A stretch of DNA of 64,000 nucleotides from Devosia sp. GTDB taxonomy: Bacteria > Pseudomonadota > Alphaproteobacteria > Rhizobiales > Devosiaceae. Each line of letters begins with the position of its first letter. Position 1 is the stretch's first letter. The notes under the pieces are model-generated. The model made no database searches. It was not told the origin of the DNA and saw only the letters and a list, made by a program, of their open reading frames with translations. Below, one piece after another: positions 9,344 to 20,165 of the stretch. The stretch is from assembly GCF_028290435.1 (NCBI RefSeq), contig NZ_JAQGJV010000074.1, forward strand, positions 248,001 to 312,000, in the 5' to 3' direction. Both the position numbers and the translations under genes were made by a program.

Positions 9344-10531
9344 ATGTCCTCACTTGCCGACCGTGACCTCGCCAGCGCCCCTCTGGAACAACGCCAGCCA
9401 ACCGCGGCGCCCCGCCCCTTTCTGGGGCTGATCGAGGCCGTCACGGTCGAGGACCCGGTCCTGTTTCCGTTCGATGGCTCGATTTTGCGCAAGCATGCGC
9501 AGAACGCCTGGGTTTGGGCGGCGCGCGACCTGTGCCCCGACTTGCTCGGCGACGTCGAGACCCTGTCCAAAGCCGATCTCGAAACGCTGATGCCGCAGGT
9601 GGTGAGCCGCATGCGCGATGGCCTGAAACAGGCTGAAGATTACGAAACCGGACGCCGGTTGCGGGCCCAGTTGGGTGGTCCCGAGGCGCTGGAGCGTCTG
9701 CCGTTCGTGATCAACGCGCTACATAGCCGCGCCTTGCTGGTCAAAGCCGAAGCGTTCGGCAAGGCCGTTAATGGCATCGACAACGATCATACACTGGGCG
9801 CTGCGCTGCAGGCCATGCCGCTGCAGGATGTGTCGGCGACGGCGCTGCTTATGCATGTGGCCATCGGCCAGATCAGTAACCCCACAAGACTGGTGACGAC
9901 AGCGCTGCGCCTGTCGGGTGGCGGCAGCGAAGCGGCCATCCAGCGCGGTGGTTTTGGCCCGCTGGTAGATGCCATCCTGGCCCATGCGCAGAACCAGCTT
10001 CATGCCTTGCAGCAGACCGGCCCCTTCGCCGACGTCGATATGACGTGTCGGGCGCTTGACCGCTTCCACAGGCTGGTCCGTTCGCTGACGGGCTATGTCG
10101 AATTCGCTCGCAATAGCCGCTGGACCATGGTGCTGGCGGCGCTGACCAAGCATACGTCGGACCGCATCGAGCAACGCCTTAAGGACGTGGTGCCCGATCT
10201 GAACCAGGCACTGCGCAAGATGCCGGGCACTGACCGGCTGGATCATGACCGGCTGCTGTCGGCGCTAAACGGCATGTACCTGCTGGCGGCGGTGCGCGAC
10301 AGCCGCGACTCGTTGGCCGTCAACGCGCTGTTCGACCTGGCCTGGAGCCAGTCGGGCGAGGCGTTGGAACTGCACCTCGCGCGCAATCTGGAGCTGTTCA
10401 AGCTCAATCCGGATGACGTGCTCATCGGCACGCGGCTCGACGCTGCGATCAAGATGGCGGAAATCCGCTTCAACCCCGATTATGCCGAGACGCTACGCCG
10501 GGCTCGGCACACTGCTGAGCGCCGGGCCTGA
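9344..10531 (+). CDS. Conserved hypothetical protein (395 aa, alpha-helical)
   Basis: Long ORF, no recognisable catalytic motif; 3' end overlaps the convergent ORF by 39 bp. Confidence 0.7.
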   Translation: MSSLADRDLASAPLEQRQPTAAPRPFLGLIEAVTVEDPVLFPFDGSILRKHAQNAWVWAARDLCPDLLGDVETLSKADLETLMPQVVSRMRDGLKQAEDYETGRRLRAQLGGPEALERLPFVINALHSRALLVKAEAFGKAVNGIDNDHTLGAALQAMPLQDVSATALLMHVAIGQISNPTRLVTTALRLSGGGSEAAIQRGGFGPLVDAILAHAQNQLHALQQTGPFADVDMTCRALDRFHRLVRSLTGYVEFARNSRWTMVLAALTKHTSDRIEQRLKDVVPDLNQALRKMPGTDRLDHDRLLSALNGMYLLAAVRDSRDSLAVNALFDLAWSQSGEALELHLARNLELFKLNPDDVLIGTRLDAAIKMAEIRFNPDYAETLRRARHTAERRA

Positions 10532-12540
10532 TAGTGGTGCGGCGACCGGTTCTATCAGCCTGATCGCTACGGAACGGCCTTGGTCACGCAGGGTCAGGCC
10601 TTCGCCGGGTTGCGGCGAAGCCTTGCCGATCAACGCGATGGTGCCGTCGCCCTCGTGACCGACCACGGCGCCGATCGCGTGGCGGGAATCGGTCTGGTCA
10701 GAATTGACGAAAATCAGCGCACCGACGGGCAGGATGCGCGGCTCGGCCGGCGCCACCAGCCACACCCGCGGGTCGGAACCGAAGCGGCCAACCAGGTAGG
10801 CCGGAACGCGCTGAGCCGGCGGCGCGGGACGCAGATCGGGCAAAAGAGCCAGGCGCGCGGCATCGATGAGGTCTCCACTGGCCACGGTGCGCTCCTGCGC
10901 CACGATGCCAGCGCTCTCGACCGGGATGCCGCCCAGTTGCACGCCAGCGGCGACGTCCACAATCCCGAGCGATCGCGGCTGATCGGCGAGCGACCACGTC
11001 GGCTCAAGCCGGCGGAACGGCCACCAGGAACGCTTGGTTGACGGGCGCGGATCGGGCGGCTGGATCAGGTTCAGGCCGGCATCGAGATAGCTTGTTTGCT
11101 CGGTGGTTTCGGAGCGTGGCACTTTGGGTGTTGGCGCGTCTAGGGTCTCGTAAGCCGGGTCGATGGTGAGTTCGACCACCGGGGTGCGCGGCGCGCCGAA
11201 CAACCTATCCACCGCATCCTGGCCGCTCAACAGGCAGGCGTGCTTGCTGAAATGGCCGGCGCCGCTTCCGGCGAGGGCGATCTGGGGCAGGACGCCGATG
11301 GGCTCGATGCGGTGGCGTTCGGCATTCCAGCGGCTGCGGCCGCCCGCCATGTGCCACAGCGTCAAGTCCGGTTGCCAGCCGCCACAAACCAGCAGCAGAT
11401 CGGTGGGAACCGGCGCCTCGGCATGGGCCGCGTAACCGTCGAAGGATAGCTGCAGTGTGACCGCGAGACCAAAGCCCTTGGCGGCAGGCCCGGCCAATGC
11501 AGGAATGGTGCCGCCGGCCTGCATGATGCCATAGGCGCGGGAAAATTCGATGAACCGCGATTGCGGATCGGTGCGAGCGTCGGCAATCTTCTGGGTCGCG
11601 ACGCCAGCATCTGTCAACAGCATCGGCAACCGATAAGCCGCACTGTGGACTGTGGCGAGGTTGCCGATCGACCCAGCCATACGCCATAGCGCTCGGCCAG
11701 CAGATAGGCCTCCAACGTCGTCATCACGCGGGGCATGCGATTGCCTGGGAACACCGGCAGTCGCTCGATGGCGCCGGTAGCGAGGACGATGCGCGGCGCG
11801 GCAAGGTCCACGACTTCGCCGGTGACTGTAGCGCCGTCCACGAGCACCTGGTGCGCCCGGACACGGCCGGAATGTACTGCGAGGACCTGGCTGCGCAACA
11901 TGACGGTGATCGCCTCGGTTGCGACGATCGCAGCGCTGAGCTGGCTGATCGTCTGATCGGGCGTCTCGTCACCCTCCTGCGCGCCAAAATAGCGGGCGCT
12001 GCCGCCCAGCAGCGGCGAAGCTTCGAGCAGTGTCACGCTGGCGCCGGCGCGCGCAGCCGCCAGGGCTGCGGTCATGCCGGCCACGCCGCCGCCGACCACG
12101 ATCACATCCGTGGTGATCAGCGCGTGCGGCGGCTGGTCGTGCCATGGGGAAGCGATCGCGGCGTGGTCGAGATTCTGCTGCAGCGAGCGGCGGCCATTTC
12201 CGAAAGCCGGCAGGCGCAAGCGCCGGAGGCCGCCGCCGAAGGTGTGGAATTCAGCGCCGTGGAGGGCAGGGGTGCGCTCCATCGGCAAGGTCTGGGCGGC
12301 CTTCCCTTGCCCCAGCGTGATAGCCGGGGAGAACCGCCCGCTGAGCGCAATCGGCTGGCCACCAAACTCTCCAACCATATCGACGCCTGATGCCAAGATG
12401 GCACTGAGCACCGTGTCGCCGGCAAAACCAGTAATGGTGCGGCCATCGAGCCGGAATTTCAGTGGCTTGCTGCGATCGATTTCAGTGCCGTGGAAGGCGT
12501 GCTGCTTGTCGATGTCGAGGCGATTGGGCTGGCCTTTCAT
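10493..12540 (-). pseudogene. Sarcosine-oxidase-alpha-like FAD oxidoreductase, split by a frameshift near 11660
   Basis: ORF 11614..12540 (degenerate Fer2-like N-terminus plus 'DVIVVGGGVAGMTAALAAARAGASVTLLE') loses frame after 'AERYGVWLGRSAT'; ORF 10493..11680 continues as 'NLATVHSAAYRLPMLLTDAGVATQKIADARTDPQSRFIEF'. Confidence 0.7.
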
Positions 12541-13619
12541 GCGGCGGCCAAGGCTGCATGAGGCGCATAGTCCGCGACGGTGGAGGGCGCCATCGGCCGA
12601 CCCGGTATCCTGGCGGCGAAATAGGCCAGCTCGTCCGGCGTCGCGGCGCCGATGAACCAGCGGGCCAGCGCCGGCGCGAGGAATGCCCCTGTGGCGCCAA
12701 GCCCCGCCAACAGTTCGGGGCCGGTTCCGTCGATGCTGCCGACAACCGGCGCGCCATCGTGGCTACGTAGGCTGTCATGGCTGTTGCCACCAGCCTGGCG
12801 CAATTGGCGGTTGGCGCCGAGCAGCACGCCGATATGGGAGACACAGGCATCGTGGCCCCCCGCGCCGATGGCAACGACGCCGCCATGACTGCCCTGCATG
12901 AAGCTCAAATCCGCATCGATCTGCAGCATGACCCGTGCCGATAGCTGGAAGGTCGGCTCGGTCAGGATCGTGGTCATGGGCTGGCGGACAAACAGGCGCC
13001 CTATCGCCTCCGCTGACAGATGGGCGAGGATGGCCTCGTCATCGGCCAAAATGGCGCGGGTGGCCTCGGTGACCGTGCCATCCAACTCCATGCCGACGCT
13101 GCCATTGGGGGCGATGGTGAGATGAACCTGTGCCAGCGGCACGCGGGTCACGCCAAGGCCCTCCAGCCAGCGATCCAGCACTGGCTCCAGCCGGTCGCGC
13201 TGCAGATAAAGCGCGTCGCGCAGCACAATGCCCTTGCGGCCTTTGCCGAGATGCCCGCTGGGCAGGGGCTCGATGGCCGCACTGAACCCGGCCGCGCTGC
13301 TGCACACAAAAGCCATCGCCTGCTGGCCGATTGGCGTATCGGCGAAAAAGATCGGATCGAGCCGCATCATGCTCGCCTTGCCACCCGCCTTGGCCAGCAG
13401 CTTGAGAGTCTCCGGCACGGCCTGGCTCAGCAGCGCCCACGACTCGGGCCGCGTCATCGGACCGACCGACAGATCGATCCCGCGCGGCAGGCGAAATGCG
13501 GCGTGGCTGTCGCCGATCCAGATGACCCGTTTGCCATGCGCGCTTGCCAAAAGGCCTGCAACCAGCCGCGCCAAAGGGGTTGAGCCCACCACGGCAAAGT
13601 CGGCTGGAGCCTCGCTCAT
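12537..13619 (-). CDS. FAD-dependent oxidoreductase-like protein
   Basis: N-terminal 'DFAVVGSTPLARLVAGLLASAHGKRVIWIG' dinucleotide-binding-like; 4-bp ATGA overlap with the downstream oxidoreductase gene, so probably one operon. Confidence 0.6.
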   Translation of the reverse strand: MSEAPADFAVVGSTPLARLVAGLLASAHGKRVIWIGDSHAAFRLPRGIDLSVGPMTRPESWALLSQAVPETLKLLAKAGGKASMMRLDPIFFADTPIGQQAMAFVCSSAAGFSAAIEPLPSGHLGKGRKGIVLRDALYLQRDRLEPVLDRWLEGLGVTRVPLAQVHLTIAPNGSVGMELDGTVTEATRAILADDEAILAHLSAEAIGRLFVRQPMTTILTEPTFQLSARVMLQIDADLSFMQGSHGGVVAIGAGGHDACVSHIGVLLGANRQLRQAGGNSHDSLRSHDGAPVVGSIDGTGPELLAGLGATGAFLAPALARWFIGAATPDELAYFAARIPGRPMAPSTVADYAPHAALAAA

Positions 13620-13742
13620 GGCGTCGGCCGGGCCTGTGGCAATGCGTCCGCCTCACCCTTGCGTGTTTTGGTGGTTTTTCGCCGCATTTGGCTTATAGCT
13701 CGCTTCTCTTGCCGCATGACGGCGTCAAGCATCTCAGGGCCC

Positions 13743-14828
13743 ATGCTTTTCTGGTTTATTGCCATCGCCGTAACCGCCATTGCTTGCGCTGCACTCTATT
13801 ATGCGGCGGCTGGTCGCATGGTCAACGCGACTGGACCCGATTCACAGCCCGCCAACAACCATTTTCGCCTTGTGCTGGCAGGGATTGACGCCGATTTGGC
13901 CAATGGCAAGCTCGGCGAACCTGAGGCTGTCGCCGCCAAGGGCGAACTGGCGCGCGAAATGCTGCGCCAACAGGCCGAGGTGGACGCCAAAGCCAAGCCC
14001 AAAGCCGAGATTGGACGCGGCACGATTGCCGCGTTTCTCGGCGCTGTCGCGGTGTTGAGTCTGGTGACCTATTGGATGCTGGGTAGCCCTGAACTGCCAA
14101 GCCAGCCACTGGCCGGACGCACGCAGGCCTCGGCCCAAGACATCGACCTCCCCGCCGCCATCGCGCGCATCGAGAAGCAACTCACGGTCACGCCGGACGA
14201 CCTGCGCGGCTGGTCGGTGATTGCCCCGGTCTATCTGCAAACCGGGAAGTATCCCGAGGCCGAGCATGCCTATCGGCGCATCATCGAACTGGGTGGCGGC
14301 AATGCCGATATCCAGACGGCTTTGGCTGAAACCCTGATGCTGCAGTCCAATGGCAGCGCCGCCGGCGAGGCACTGACCCTGCTGCAAAGCGCGGCCGCGA
14401 GCGATCCAACTCACGTGCTGTCGCGGCTCTATATTGCCGCCGAATTGACTCGCAGCGCCCAATATGACGACGCGGTGAAAGCCTGGGACGCGGCCTTGGC
14501 GCTGTCCAAAGGCGACGAGCCCTGGGTTACGGCGGCCAATGAGGGCCGCGCCGTGGCGCTCAACAATGGTGTCGTGCCCGCCGGAACGCCTACCCCTACC
14601 TCCGATGCTATCGCCAGCATGGTCGCCGGCCTCGCGGCGAGGCTCGATACCCAAGGCGGTTCTATCGAGGAATGGACGCAACTGGTGCGCGCCTATGTGG
14701 TACTGAAAGACTTGACCAAAGCGCAGGCGGCTTATGACGATGCGCTCAAGGCCTATCCGAAGACCTTCGATCGCGGCGATCTCGATGCCGTGGCGCTGGA
14801 AGCCGGGCTCAAGGGAGCGACACCATGA
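13743..14828 (+). CDS. ccmI: c-type cytochrome biogenesis protein CcmI
   Basis: 'MLFWFIAIAVTAIACAALYYAAAGR', TPR-like C-terminus; first gene of the ccmIEFH cluster. Longest ORF starts at 13659; ATG 13743 preferred. Confidence 0.88.
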   Translation: MLFWFIAIAVTAIACAALYYAAAGRMVNATGPDSQPANNHFRLVLAGIDADLANGKLGEPEAVAAKGELAREMLRQQAEVDAKAKPKAEIGRGTIAAFLGAVAVLSLVTYWMLGSPELPSQPLAGRTQASAQDIDLPAAIARIEKQLTVTPDDLRGWSVIAPVYLQTGKYPEAEHAYRRIIELGGGNADIQTALAETLMLQSNGSAAGEALTLLQSAAASDPTHVLSRLYIAAELTRSAQYDDAVKAWDAALALSKGDEPWVTAANEGRAVALNNGVVPAGTPTPTSDAIASMVAGLAARLDTQGGSIEEWTQLVRAYVVLKDLTKAQAAYDDALKAYPKTFDRGDLDAVALEAGLKGATP

Positions 14829-15307
14829 CCATGCCATCGGCAGTCCGCCGCAAGGGCTGGACCCGCAAGCAGAAGCGCCTGGGGCTGATCGCGGGCCTCG
14901 CGATCGTCGTGGCGCTCGCGACCACGCTGGTGCTGGTGGCGTTGCGTGACCAGATCGTGTTCTTCTATTCGCCCTCCGACGTGGCCACGCGTGAGGTTGT
15001 TCCCGGCCAGGCGATCCGGCTCGGCGGACTGGTCAAGGACGGCTCCTGGGTTCGCAATGGCGACAATAACGTGTTCGTCGTCACCGATGGCAAGTCGGAC
15101 CTCACCGCCTCCTATACTGGCATTCTCCCCGATCTGTTCCGCGAGGGCCAGGGCGTGGTGGCCGAGGGCAGCATGACGCCGGACGGTAAGTTTGCCGCCA
15201 CCAACGTTCTGGCCAAGCACGACGAAAACTACATCCCCAAGGAAGTGGTCGAGGCGCTGAAGGCCAGCGGCGAATGGCATCCCGAAACAGCGGAGGCGGC
15301 TAAATAA
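14825..15307 (+). CDS. ccmE: Cytochrome c maturation heme chaperone CcmE
   Basis: 'RKGWTRKQKRLGLI...LVALRDQIVFFYSPSDV...GGLVKDGS...VTDGKSDLTASYTGILPDLFREGQGVVAEG...LAKHDENYIPKEV'. Confidence 0.95.
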   Translation: MTMPSAVRRKGWTRKQKRLGLIAGLAIVVALATTLVLVALRDQIVFFYSPSDVATREVVPGQAIRLGGLVKDGSWVRNGDNNVFVVTDGKSDLTASYTGILPDLFREGQGVVAEGSMTPDGKFAATNVLAKHDENYIPKEVVEALKASGEWHPETAEAAK

Positions 15308-17280
15308 TGTCGATCGAACTCGGACATTTCGCGCTGATTCTGGCCTTTGCCATCGCCACCGTCTCCACCGTTGGCGGCTATATGTTCTGGCGCAGTGGCG
15401 AGCGTATTTCGCTGTTCCTCAGCCAAGGCGCAGTGCTGCAATTCGTGCTGGTCGCGGCTTCTTTCGCGGCGCTGATCCAAGCCTTTGTTACCTCCGATTT
15501 TTCGCTGAAACTCGCGGCGGACAACTCCCATTCGCTCAAGCCGTTGATCTTCAAGATTTCCGGCGTCTGGGGCAATCACGAGGGCTCGATGGTCCTTTGG
15601 GTGATGATCCTGGTCGCCTTTGGCGCCATGGTGGCGGCCTTCGGGCGCCGATTGCCGTCGGACCTGCTGTCACTGGTGCTGGCGACGCAGAGCATGTTGG
15701 TTGCGGCCTTCGCCGGATTCACCCTGTTCACCTCCAACCCTTTCGCGCGCATGATCCCGCCGCCGCTGGAGGGCGCCGATCTCAATCCGGTGCTGCAGGA
15801 TATCGGCCTCGCCATTCACCCGCCGCTGCTTTACGCCGGCTATGTGGGCTTCTCGATCTGCTTCTCCTTCGCCATCGGCGCGCTGATTTCCGGCCGCATC
15901 GACCAGGCCTGGGCGCGCTGGGTACGGCCTTGGGCCGTGCTGAGCTGGATGTTCCTCACCCTGGGCATCTCCATGGGCTCCTACTGGGCCTCTTACGAAC
16001 TTGGCTGGGGCGGCTGGTGGTTCTGGGACCCGGTAGAAAACGCTAGTTTCATGCCCTGGTTGGCCGGCACGGCGCTGCTGCATTCGGCGCTGGTGATGGA
16101 AAAGCGCAACGCGCTGAAAATCTGGACGGTGTTCCTTTCTATCATCACCTTTTCGCTGTCGCTGCTGGGCACCTTCCTCGTGCGCTCGGGCATCCTGACG
16201 TCGATCCATACCTTCGCCAGCGATCCGACCCGTGGGCTGGTCATTCTGGCTTTGCTGGCGTTGATCATCGGCGGCGCCTTCGTGCTGTTCGCCATGCGCG
16301 CTTCGGCGCTGCGCACCGGCGGCCTGTTCGCGCCGGTCAGCCGTGAAGGCGCTTTGATCCTCAACAACCTGTTCCTCGCCACCGCGATGGGCGCGGTGTT
16401 GGTCGGCACGCTCTACCCGCTCCTGCTCGACGCTATCGCGGGCACCACCATTTCGGTGGGCGCGCCGTTCTTCAACCTGACCTTTGCCGCCCTGATGGTG
16501 CCGCTGCTGATCGTGCTCCCCTTCGGGCCGATGCTGGCCTGGAAACGCGCTGATGTACTTGGCGCAGCACAACGCCTGATCGGGGCGGCCGCGCTGGCAA
16601 TTTTCCTCACCATCCTGATTTCGGCTCTGGGCGGCATTTCGATTTCGCTCGCACCGCTCGGCCTGCTGCTGGGCTTCTGGGTCGCGTTCGGCGCCGTTGC
16701 CGAACTGATCGATCGTAGCAAGCTGGGCCGCATTCCCCCGGCTGAAAGCTGGCGTCGGCTGGTCGGCCTGCCGCGCTCGGCTTACTCGACGGCTATCGCC
16801 CATTTCGGCATCGGCATTGCGGTGCTGGGCATCGTCGCGACGACGGCCTGGGAAACCGAACTGGTGACCACGCTCAATCCCGGCGAAACCGCGCAATTGT
16901 CCGGCTATACCATCGCCTTCGACAAATCCTCGCAGGTGCAGGGCCCCAACTACATCGCCGACCAGGGTGATTTCACCATCACCGCGCCGGGCGGCGGCAC
17001 GCGGACCATGGTGGCGCAACGCCGCACCTATGTCGCCAGCGGCATCCCCACCACCGAAGCGGCCATCGGCACCTACGGTTTCTCCCAGCTCTACCTGCAA
17101 CTGGGCGAGCCGCTGAAGGACACCCATGTCGTCCGCATCTGGCACAAGCCCTATATCACGCTGATCTGGCTCGGTGCCTTGCTGATGGCCGGGGCAGGGG
17201 CGCTGTCGCTCACCGATCGCCGCCAGCGTATCGGCGCACCCCGTCGCGCCATCAAGGCCATGCCGGAGCCCGCCGAATGA
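15307..17280 (+). CDS. ccmF: Heme lyase subunit CcmF
   Basis: 657 aa multi-TM; '[15 protein letters not shown]', WWD-like '[24 protein letters not shown]'. Confidence 0.96.
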   Translation: MSIELGHFALILAFAIATVSTVGGYMFWRSGERISLFLSQGAVLQFVLVAASFAALIQAFVTSDFSLKLAADNSHSLKPLIFKISGVWGNHEGSMVLWVMILVAFGAMVAAFGRRLPSDLLSLVLATQSMLVAAFAGFTLFTSNPFARMIPPPLEGADLNPVLQDIGLAIHPPLLYAGYVGFSICFSFAIGALISGRIDQAWARWVRPWAVLSWMFLTLGISMGSYWASYELGWGGWWFWDPVENASFMPWLAGTALLHSALVMEKRNALKIWTVFLSIITFSLSLLGTFLVRSGILTSIHTFASDPTRGLVILALLALIIGGAFVLFAMRASALRTGGLFAPVSREGALILNNLFLATAMGAVLVGTLYPLLLDAIAGTTISVGAPFFNLTFAALMVPLLIVLPFGPMLAWKRADVLGAAQRLIGAAALAIFLTILISALGGISISLAPLGLLLGFWVAFGAVAELIDRSKLGRIPPAESWRRLVGLPRSAYSTAIAHFGIGIAVLGIVATTAWETELVTTLNPGETAQLSGYTIAFDKSSQVQGPNYIADQGDFTITAPGGGTRTMVAQRRTYVASGIPTTEAAIGTYGFSQLYLQLGEPLKDTHVVRIWHKPYITLIWLGALLMAGAGALSLTDRRQRIGAPRRAIKAMPEPAE

Positions 17281-17741
17281 GCTGGCTTCGCCCGCTCCTG
17301 CTCTGCCTGTTGCTGGCCGTCGTGCCGGCGGCCTGGGCCGTCAATCCAGACGAAATGCTGGCCGATCCAGCGCTGGAACAACGCGCCCGCGATATCTCCA
17401 CCGAACTTCGATGCCTCGTCTGCCAGAACGAATCGATCGACGATAGCGACGCCGACCTCGCCAAGGACATCCGCGTCCTCGTGCGGGAGCGCCTGACCGC
17501 CGGCGATAGCGACGACCAAGTGCGCCAATTTCTCGTGGACCGTTACGGCGAATTCGTGCTGCTGCGTCCCCGCGTCGAAGGCCACACGCTGCTGCTGTGG
17601 TTCGCCGCCCCGGGCCTGCTGGTCATCGGCCTGATCGTTCTCGTCATCATGGCCCGCCGCCGCCGCAAGCCTGTCGCCGTGGATGAGTTGAGCGCCGAAG
17701 AACAGCGGGCATTGGACTCCCTGGACGGTCCGCAGGCTTAA
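17277..17741 (+). CDS. ccmH: Cytochrome c maturation protein CcmH
   Basis: '[30 protein letters not shown]' heme-ligation motif; overlaps ccmF stop. Confidence 0.95.
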   Translation: MSWLRPLLLCLLLAVVPAAWAVNPDEMLADPALEQRARDISTELRCLVCQNESIDDSDADLAKDIRVLVRERLTAGDSDDQVRQFLVDRYGEFVLLRPRVEGHTLLLWFAAPGLLVIGLIVLVIMARRRRKPVAVDELSAEEQRALDSLDGPQA

Positions 17742-17859
17742 TCCCCACCTTCTTTCCGACTTACTAAACTTTAATGTCGGCGCAACCTCGCAGCAAGGCG
17801 AGGGCTTTCATAACTACAGCCACAAGCTGTTGAGAGCTTATCCAAGGAGACCGATTCTC

Positions 17860-19392
17860 ATGCGCCCGACTCTTCTTTCACGTACCCGCCGCTGGCTCGG
17901 AGCGTCCACTCTGGCGCTGATCGTGGGCATTGGTGGGGTGTCCACCGCCTACGTGCTGACGGGCCTGCCCGCAACTGCCCAAGTGCAGAAGGCCGCCCAG
18001 ATCGTCGTACCGGAGGCTGTTCAACCGCAGTCCGGATTTGCTGACCTGGTCGAGGCCGTCAAGCCGGCCGTGGTGTCGATCCTGGTCGAGGCCACCGAGG
18101 GCCCCCAGGACGTGCAGCGCGGCGGCGGCAATTTCAACATGCCCGACTTGCCGAAGGATCATCCGTTCCACGATTTCTTCCAGCAGTTTGGTGACCAGTT
18201 CGGTGGCCAGGGCGGCGATCAGCAGGAACAGCAGGCTCCCCGCAAGTTCATGGCGGCCGGCTCCGGCTTCGTGATTTCGAGCGACGGCTATATCGTCACC
18301 AATAATCACGTCGTCGAAAACGCGACCAAGGTCACCGTCGTGTTCGACAATGGCGACGAAGAGACCGCCAAGATCATCGGCACCGATCCGCGCACCGACC
18401 TTGCCGTCGTCAAGATCGAGGGCAAGGACCTGCCCTTCGTCAGCTTCGAAACCACGCCAAGCCGCGTTGGCGATTGGGTGGTTGCCGTCGGCAATCCGTT
18501 CGGCCTCGGCGGCACGGTGACGGCCGGCGTGATTTCGGCCAAGGGCCGCAATATCGGCGGCTCCAACTATGGCGATTTCCTGCAGATCGACGCTGCGGTG
18601 AACACCGGCAATTCGGGTGGCCCGACCTTCAACACCAAGGGTGAAGTCGTTGGCGTCAATACCGCCATCTATTCGCCAAACGGCGGCAATGTCGGTATCG
18701 CTTTCGCCATCCCGGCCTCGACCGTCAAGACCATTGTCGACCAGCTCAAGACCGGCAACGGCATTACCCGTGGCTATCTCGGCGTGTCGATCCAGGACGT
18801 GACCAAGGACATCGCCGATGGCGTTGGTCTGCAGCACGCCAAGGGCGCCATCGTGCGTGAACCCACCGCCGACTCGCCGGCCGGCAAGGCTGGCGTCAAG
18901 TCAGGTGATATCGTCACTGCCGTTGACGGCACGCCCATCGACGATGCGCTCGGCCTCAGCCGTACCATCGCCGGCAAGGCCCCCGACTCCACTGTCGAGC
19001 TGACAATCTGGCGCGACGGAGCCGAAACCAAGATCTCGGTCAAGCTGGGCACTCTGACGGAAGACGCCGCCCAGAGCGAGCCGTCCAAGCCGACGCCTCC
19101 CGCCGAAGTCAAGCCAGCGCCGTCCAGCGTCGGCCTGACCCTGGTGCCGAACTCCGATGGTTCGGGGGGGCTGTTGATCCAGGACATCGACGAGAACAGC
19201 CCGGCCGCTGAAAAGGGCTTTGCTGTCGGCGACGCGATCCTGGAAGTCGACAACAAGCCGGTGGCAACTGTCGATGAGTTCGAAACCGCTCTTGCGGCCG
19301 TCAAGGCCAAGGGTCTCAATACAGCCCTGATCAAGGCCAGCCGCGGTGGCGAAGCCCGCTTCATCGGCCTGCCGCTCAGCGACGGCAAATAA
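17860..19392 (+). CDS. degP: DegP/HtrA (Do) family periplasmic serine protease
   Basis: 'SDGYIVTNNHVV', 'DPRTDLAVVKI', 'AVNTGNSGGPTFN', two PDZ regions. Confidence 0.95.
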   Translation: MRPTLLSRTRRWLGASTLALIVGIGGVSTAYVLTGLPATAQVQKAAQIVVPEAVQPQSGFADLVEAVKPAVVSILVEATEGPQDVQRGGGNFNMPDLPKDHPFHDFFQQFGDQFGGQGGDQQEQQAPRKFMAAGSGFVISSDGYIVTNNHVVENATKVTVVFDNGDEETAKIIGTDPRTDLAVVKIEGKDLPFVSFETTPSRVGDWVVAVGNPFGLGGTVTAGVISAKGRNIGGSNYGDFLQIDAAVNTGNSGGPTFNTKGEVVGVNTAIYSPNGGNVGIAFAIPASTVKTIVDQLKTGNGITRGYLGVSIQDVTKDIADGVGLQHAKGAIVREPTADSPAGKAGVKSGDIVTAVDGTPIDDALGLSRTIAGKAPDSTVELTIWRDGAETKISVKLGTLTEDAAQSEPSKPTPPAEVKPAPSSVGLTLVPNSDGSGGLLIQDIDENSPAAEKGFAVGDAILEVDNKPVATVDEFETALAAVKAKGLNTALIKASRGGEARFIGLPLSDGK

Positions 19393-19399
19393 CGACGAT

Positions 19400-19465
19400 G
19401 GCTCCGGTGCGAACACCGGAGCCAACCTTACAAGCTCGGCAGGCTCCGGTGTTCGCACCGGAGCC
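19400..19465. repeat. Two mutually reverse-complementary 24-bp hairpins
   Basis: 19400-19423 ggctccggtg-cgaa-caccggagcc and 19442-19465 ggctccggtg-ttcg-caccggagcc; exact reverse complements. Confidence 0.9.
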
Positions 19466-19490
19466 GATCTTTCACACTCAGGAGCCCGCG

Positions 19491-20162
19491 GTGAAAATAT
19501 TACTGATCGAAGATGATCGGGAGGCCGCGAGCTACCTTATCCAGGCGCTCGACGAGGCCGGCCACGTCACCCACCACGCCGCCGACGGCGAAACCGGGTA
19601 TGCCATGGCCTCCGGCATGGATTATGACGTCTTGATCGTCGACCGCATGCTGCCCCGCCGCGACGGCCTCTCCATCGTCGAAAGCCTTCGCGCCGAGGGC
19701 GACAAGACGCCCGTCCTGATCCTCTCCGCACTCGGCGAAGTCGACGATCGTGTCACGGGCCTGCGTGCCGGCGGCGACGACTATCTCACCAAGCCCTATG
19801 CCTTCACCGAACTGCTGGCGCGCGTAGAAGTTCTCGCCCGCCGCTCTAGCCCATCGGAGGCCGCGACCAGCTACGACGTGGGCGACCTGTCGCTCGACCG
19901 GCTCAGCCGCAAGGTCGAGCGCTCTGGCGAAGCCGTGTTGCTGCAACCGCGCGAATTCCGCCTGCTCGAATATCTGATGAAGAATGCCGGTAAGGTGGTG
20001 ACCCGCACCATGCTGCTGGAAAATGTCTGGGATTATCATTTCGATCCGCAGACTAATGTCATCGACGTGCACATGTCGCGCCTGCGCTCCAAGATCGACA
20101 AGGGCTATGCCACCCCGTTGCTGCACACCGTGCGCGGCGCCGGCTATATGATCCGCGAGTAG
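19491..20162 (+). CDS. OmpR-family response regulator
   Basis: GTG start; 'VKILLIEDDREAASYLIQALDEAGH...DVLIVDRMLPRRDG...LRAGGDDYLTKPYAFTELLAR', wHTH C-terminus. Confidence 0.93.
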   Translation: MKILLIEDDREAASYLIQALDEAGHVTHHAADGETGYAMASGMDYDVLIVDRMLPRRDGLSIVESLRAEGDKTPVLILSALGEVDDRVTGLRAGGDDYLTKPYAFTELLARVEVLARRSSPSEAATSYDVGDLSLDRLSRKVERSGEAVLLQPREFRLLEYLMKNAGKVVTRTMLLENVWDYHFDPQTNVIDVHMSRLRSKIDKGYATPLLHTVRGAGYMIRE

Positions 20163-20165
20163 GCC

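Noticed and set aside
11650-11690. Programmed ribosomal frameshift in the oxidoreductase
   Set aside because: No slippery heptamer or downstream pseudoknot seen; a missing C explains the data more simply.
15670-17145. 491-aa minus-strand ORF opposite ccmF
   Set aside because: Composition (Arg/Gln/His/Ala) typical of an antisense artefact; ccmF is unambiguous.
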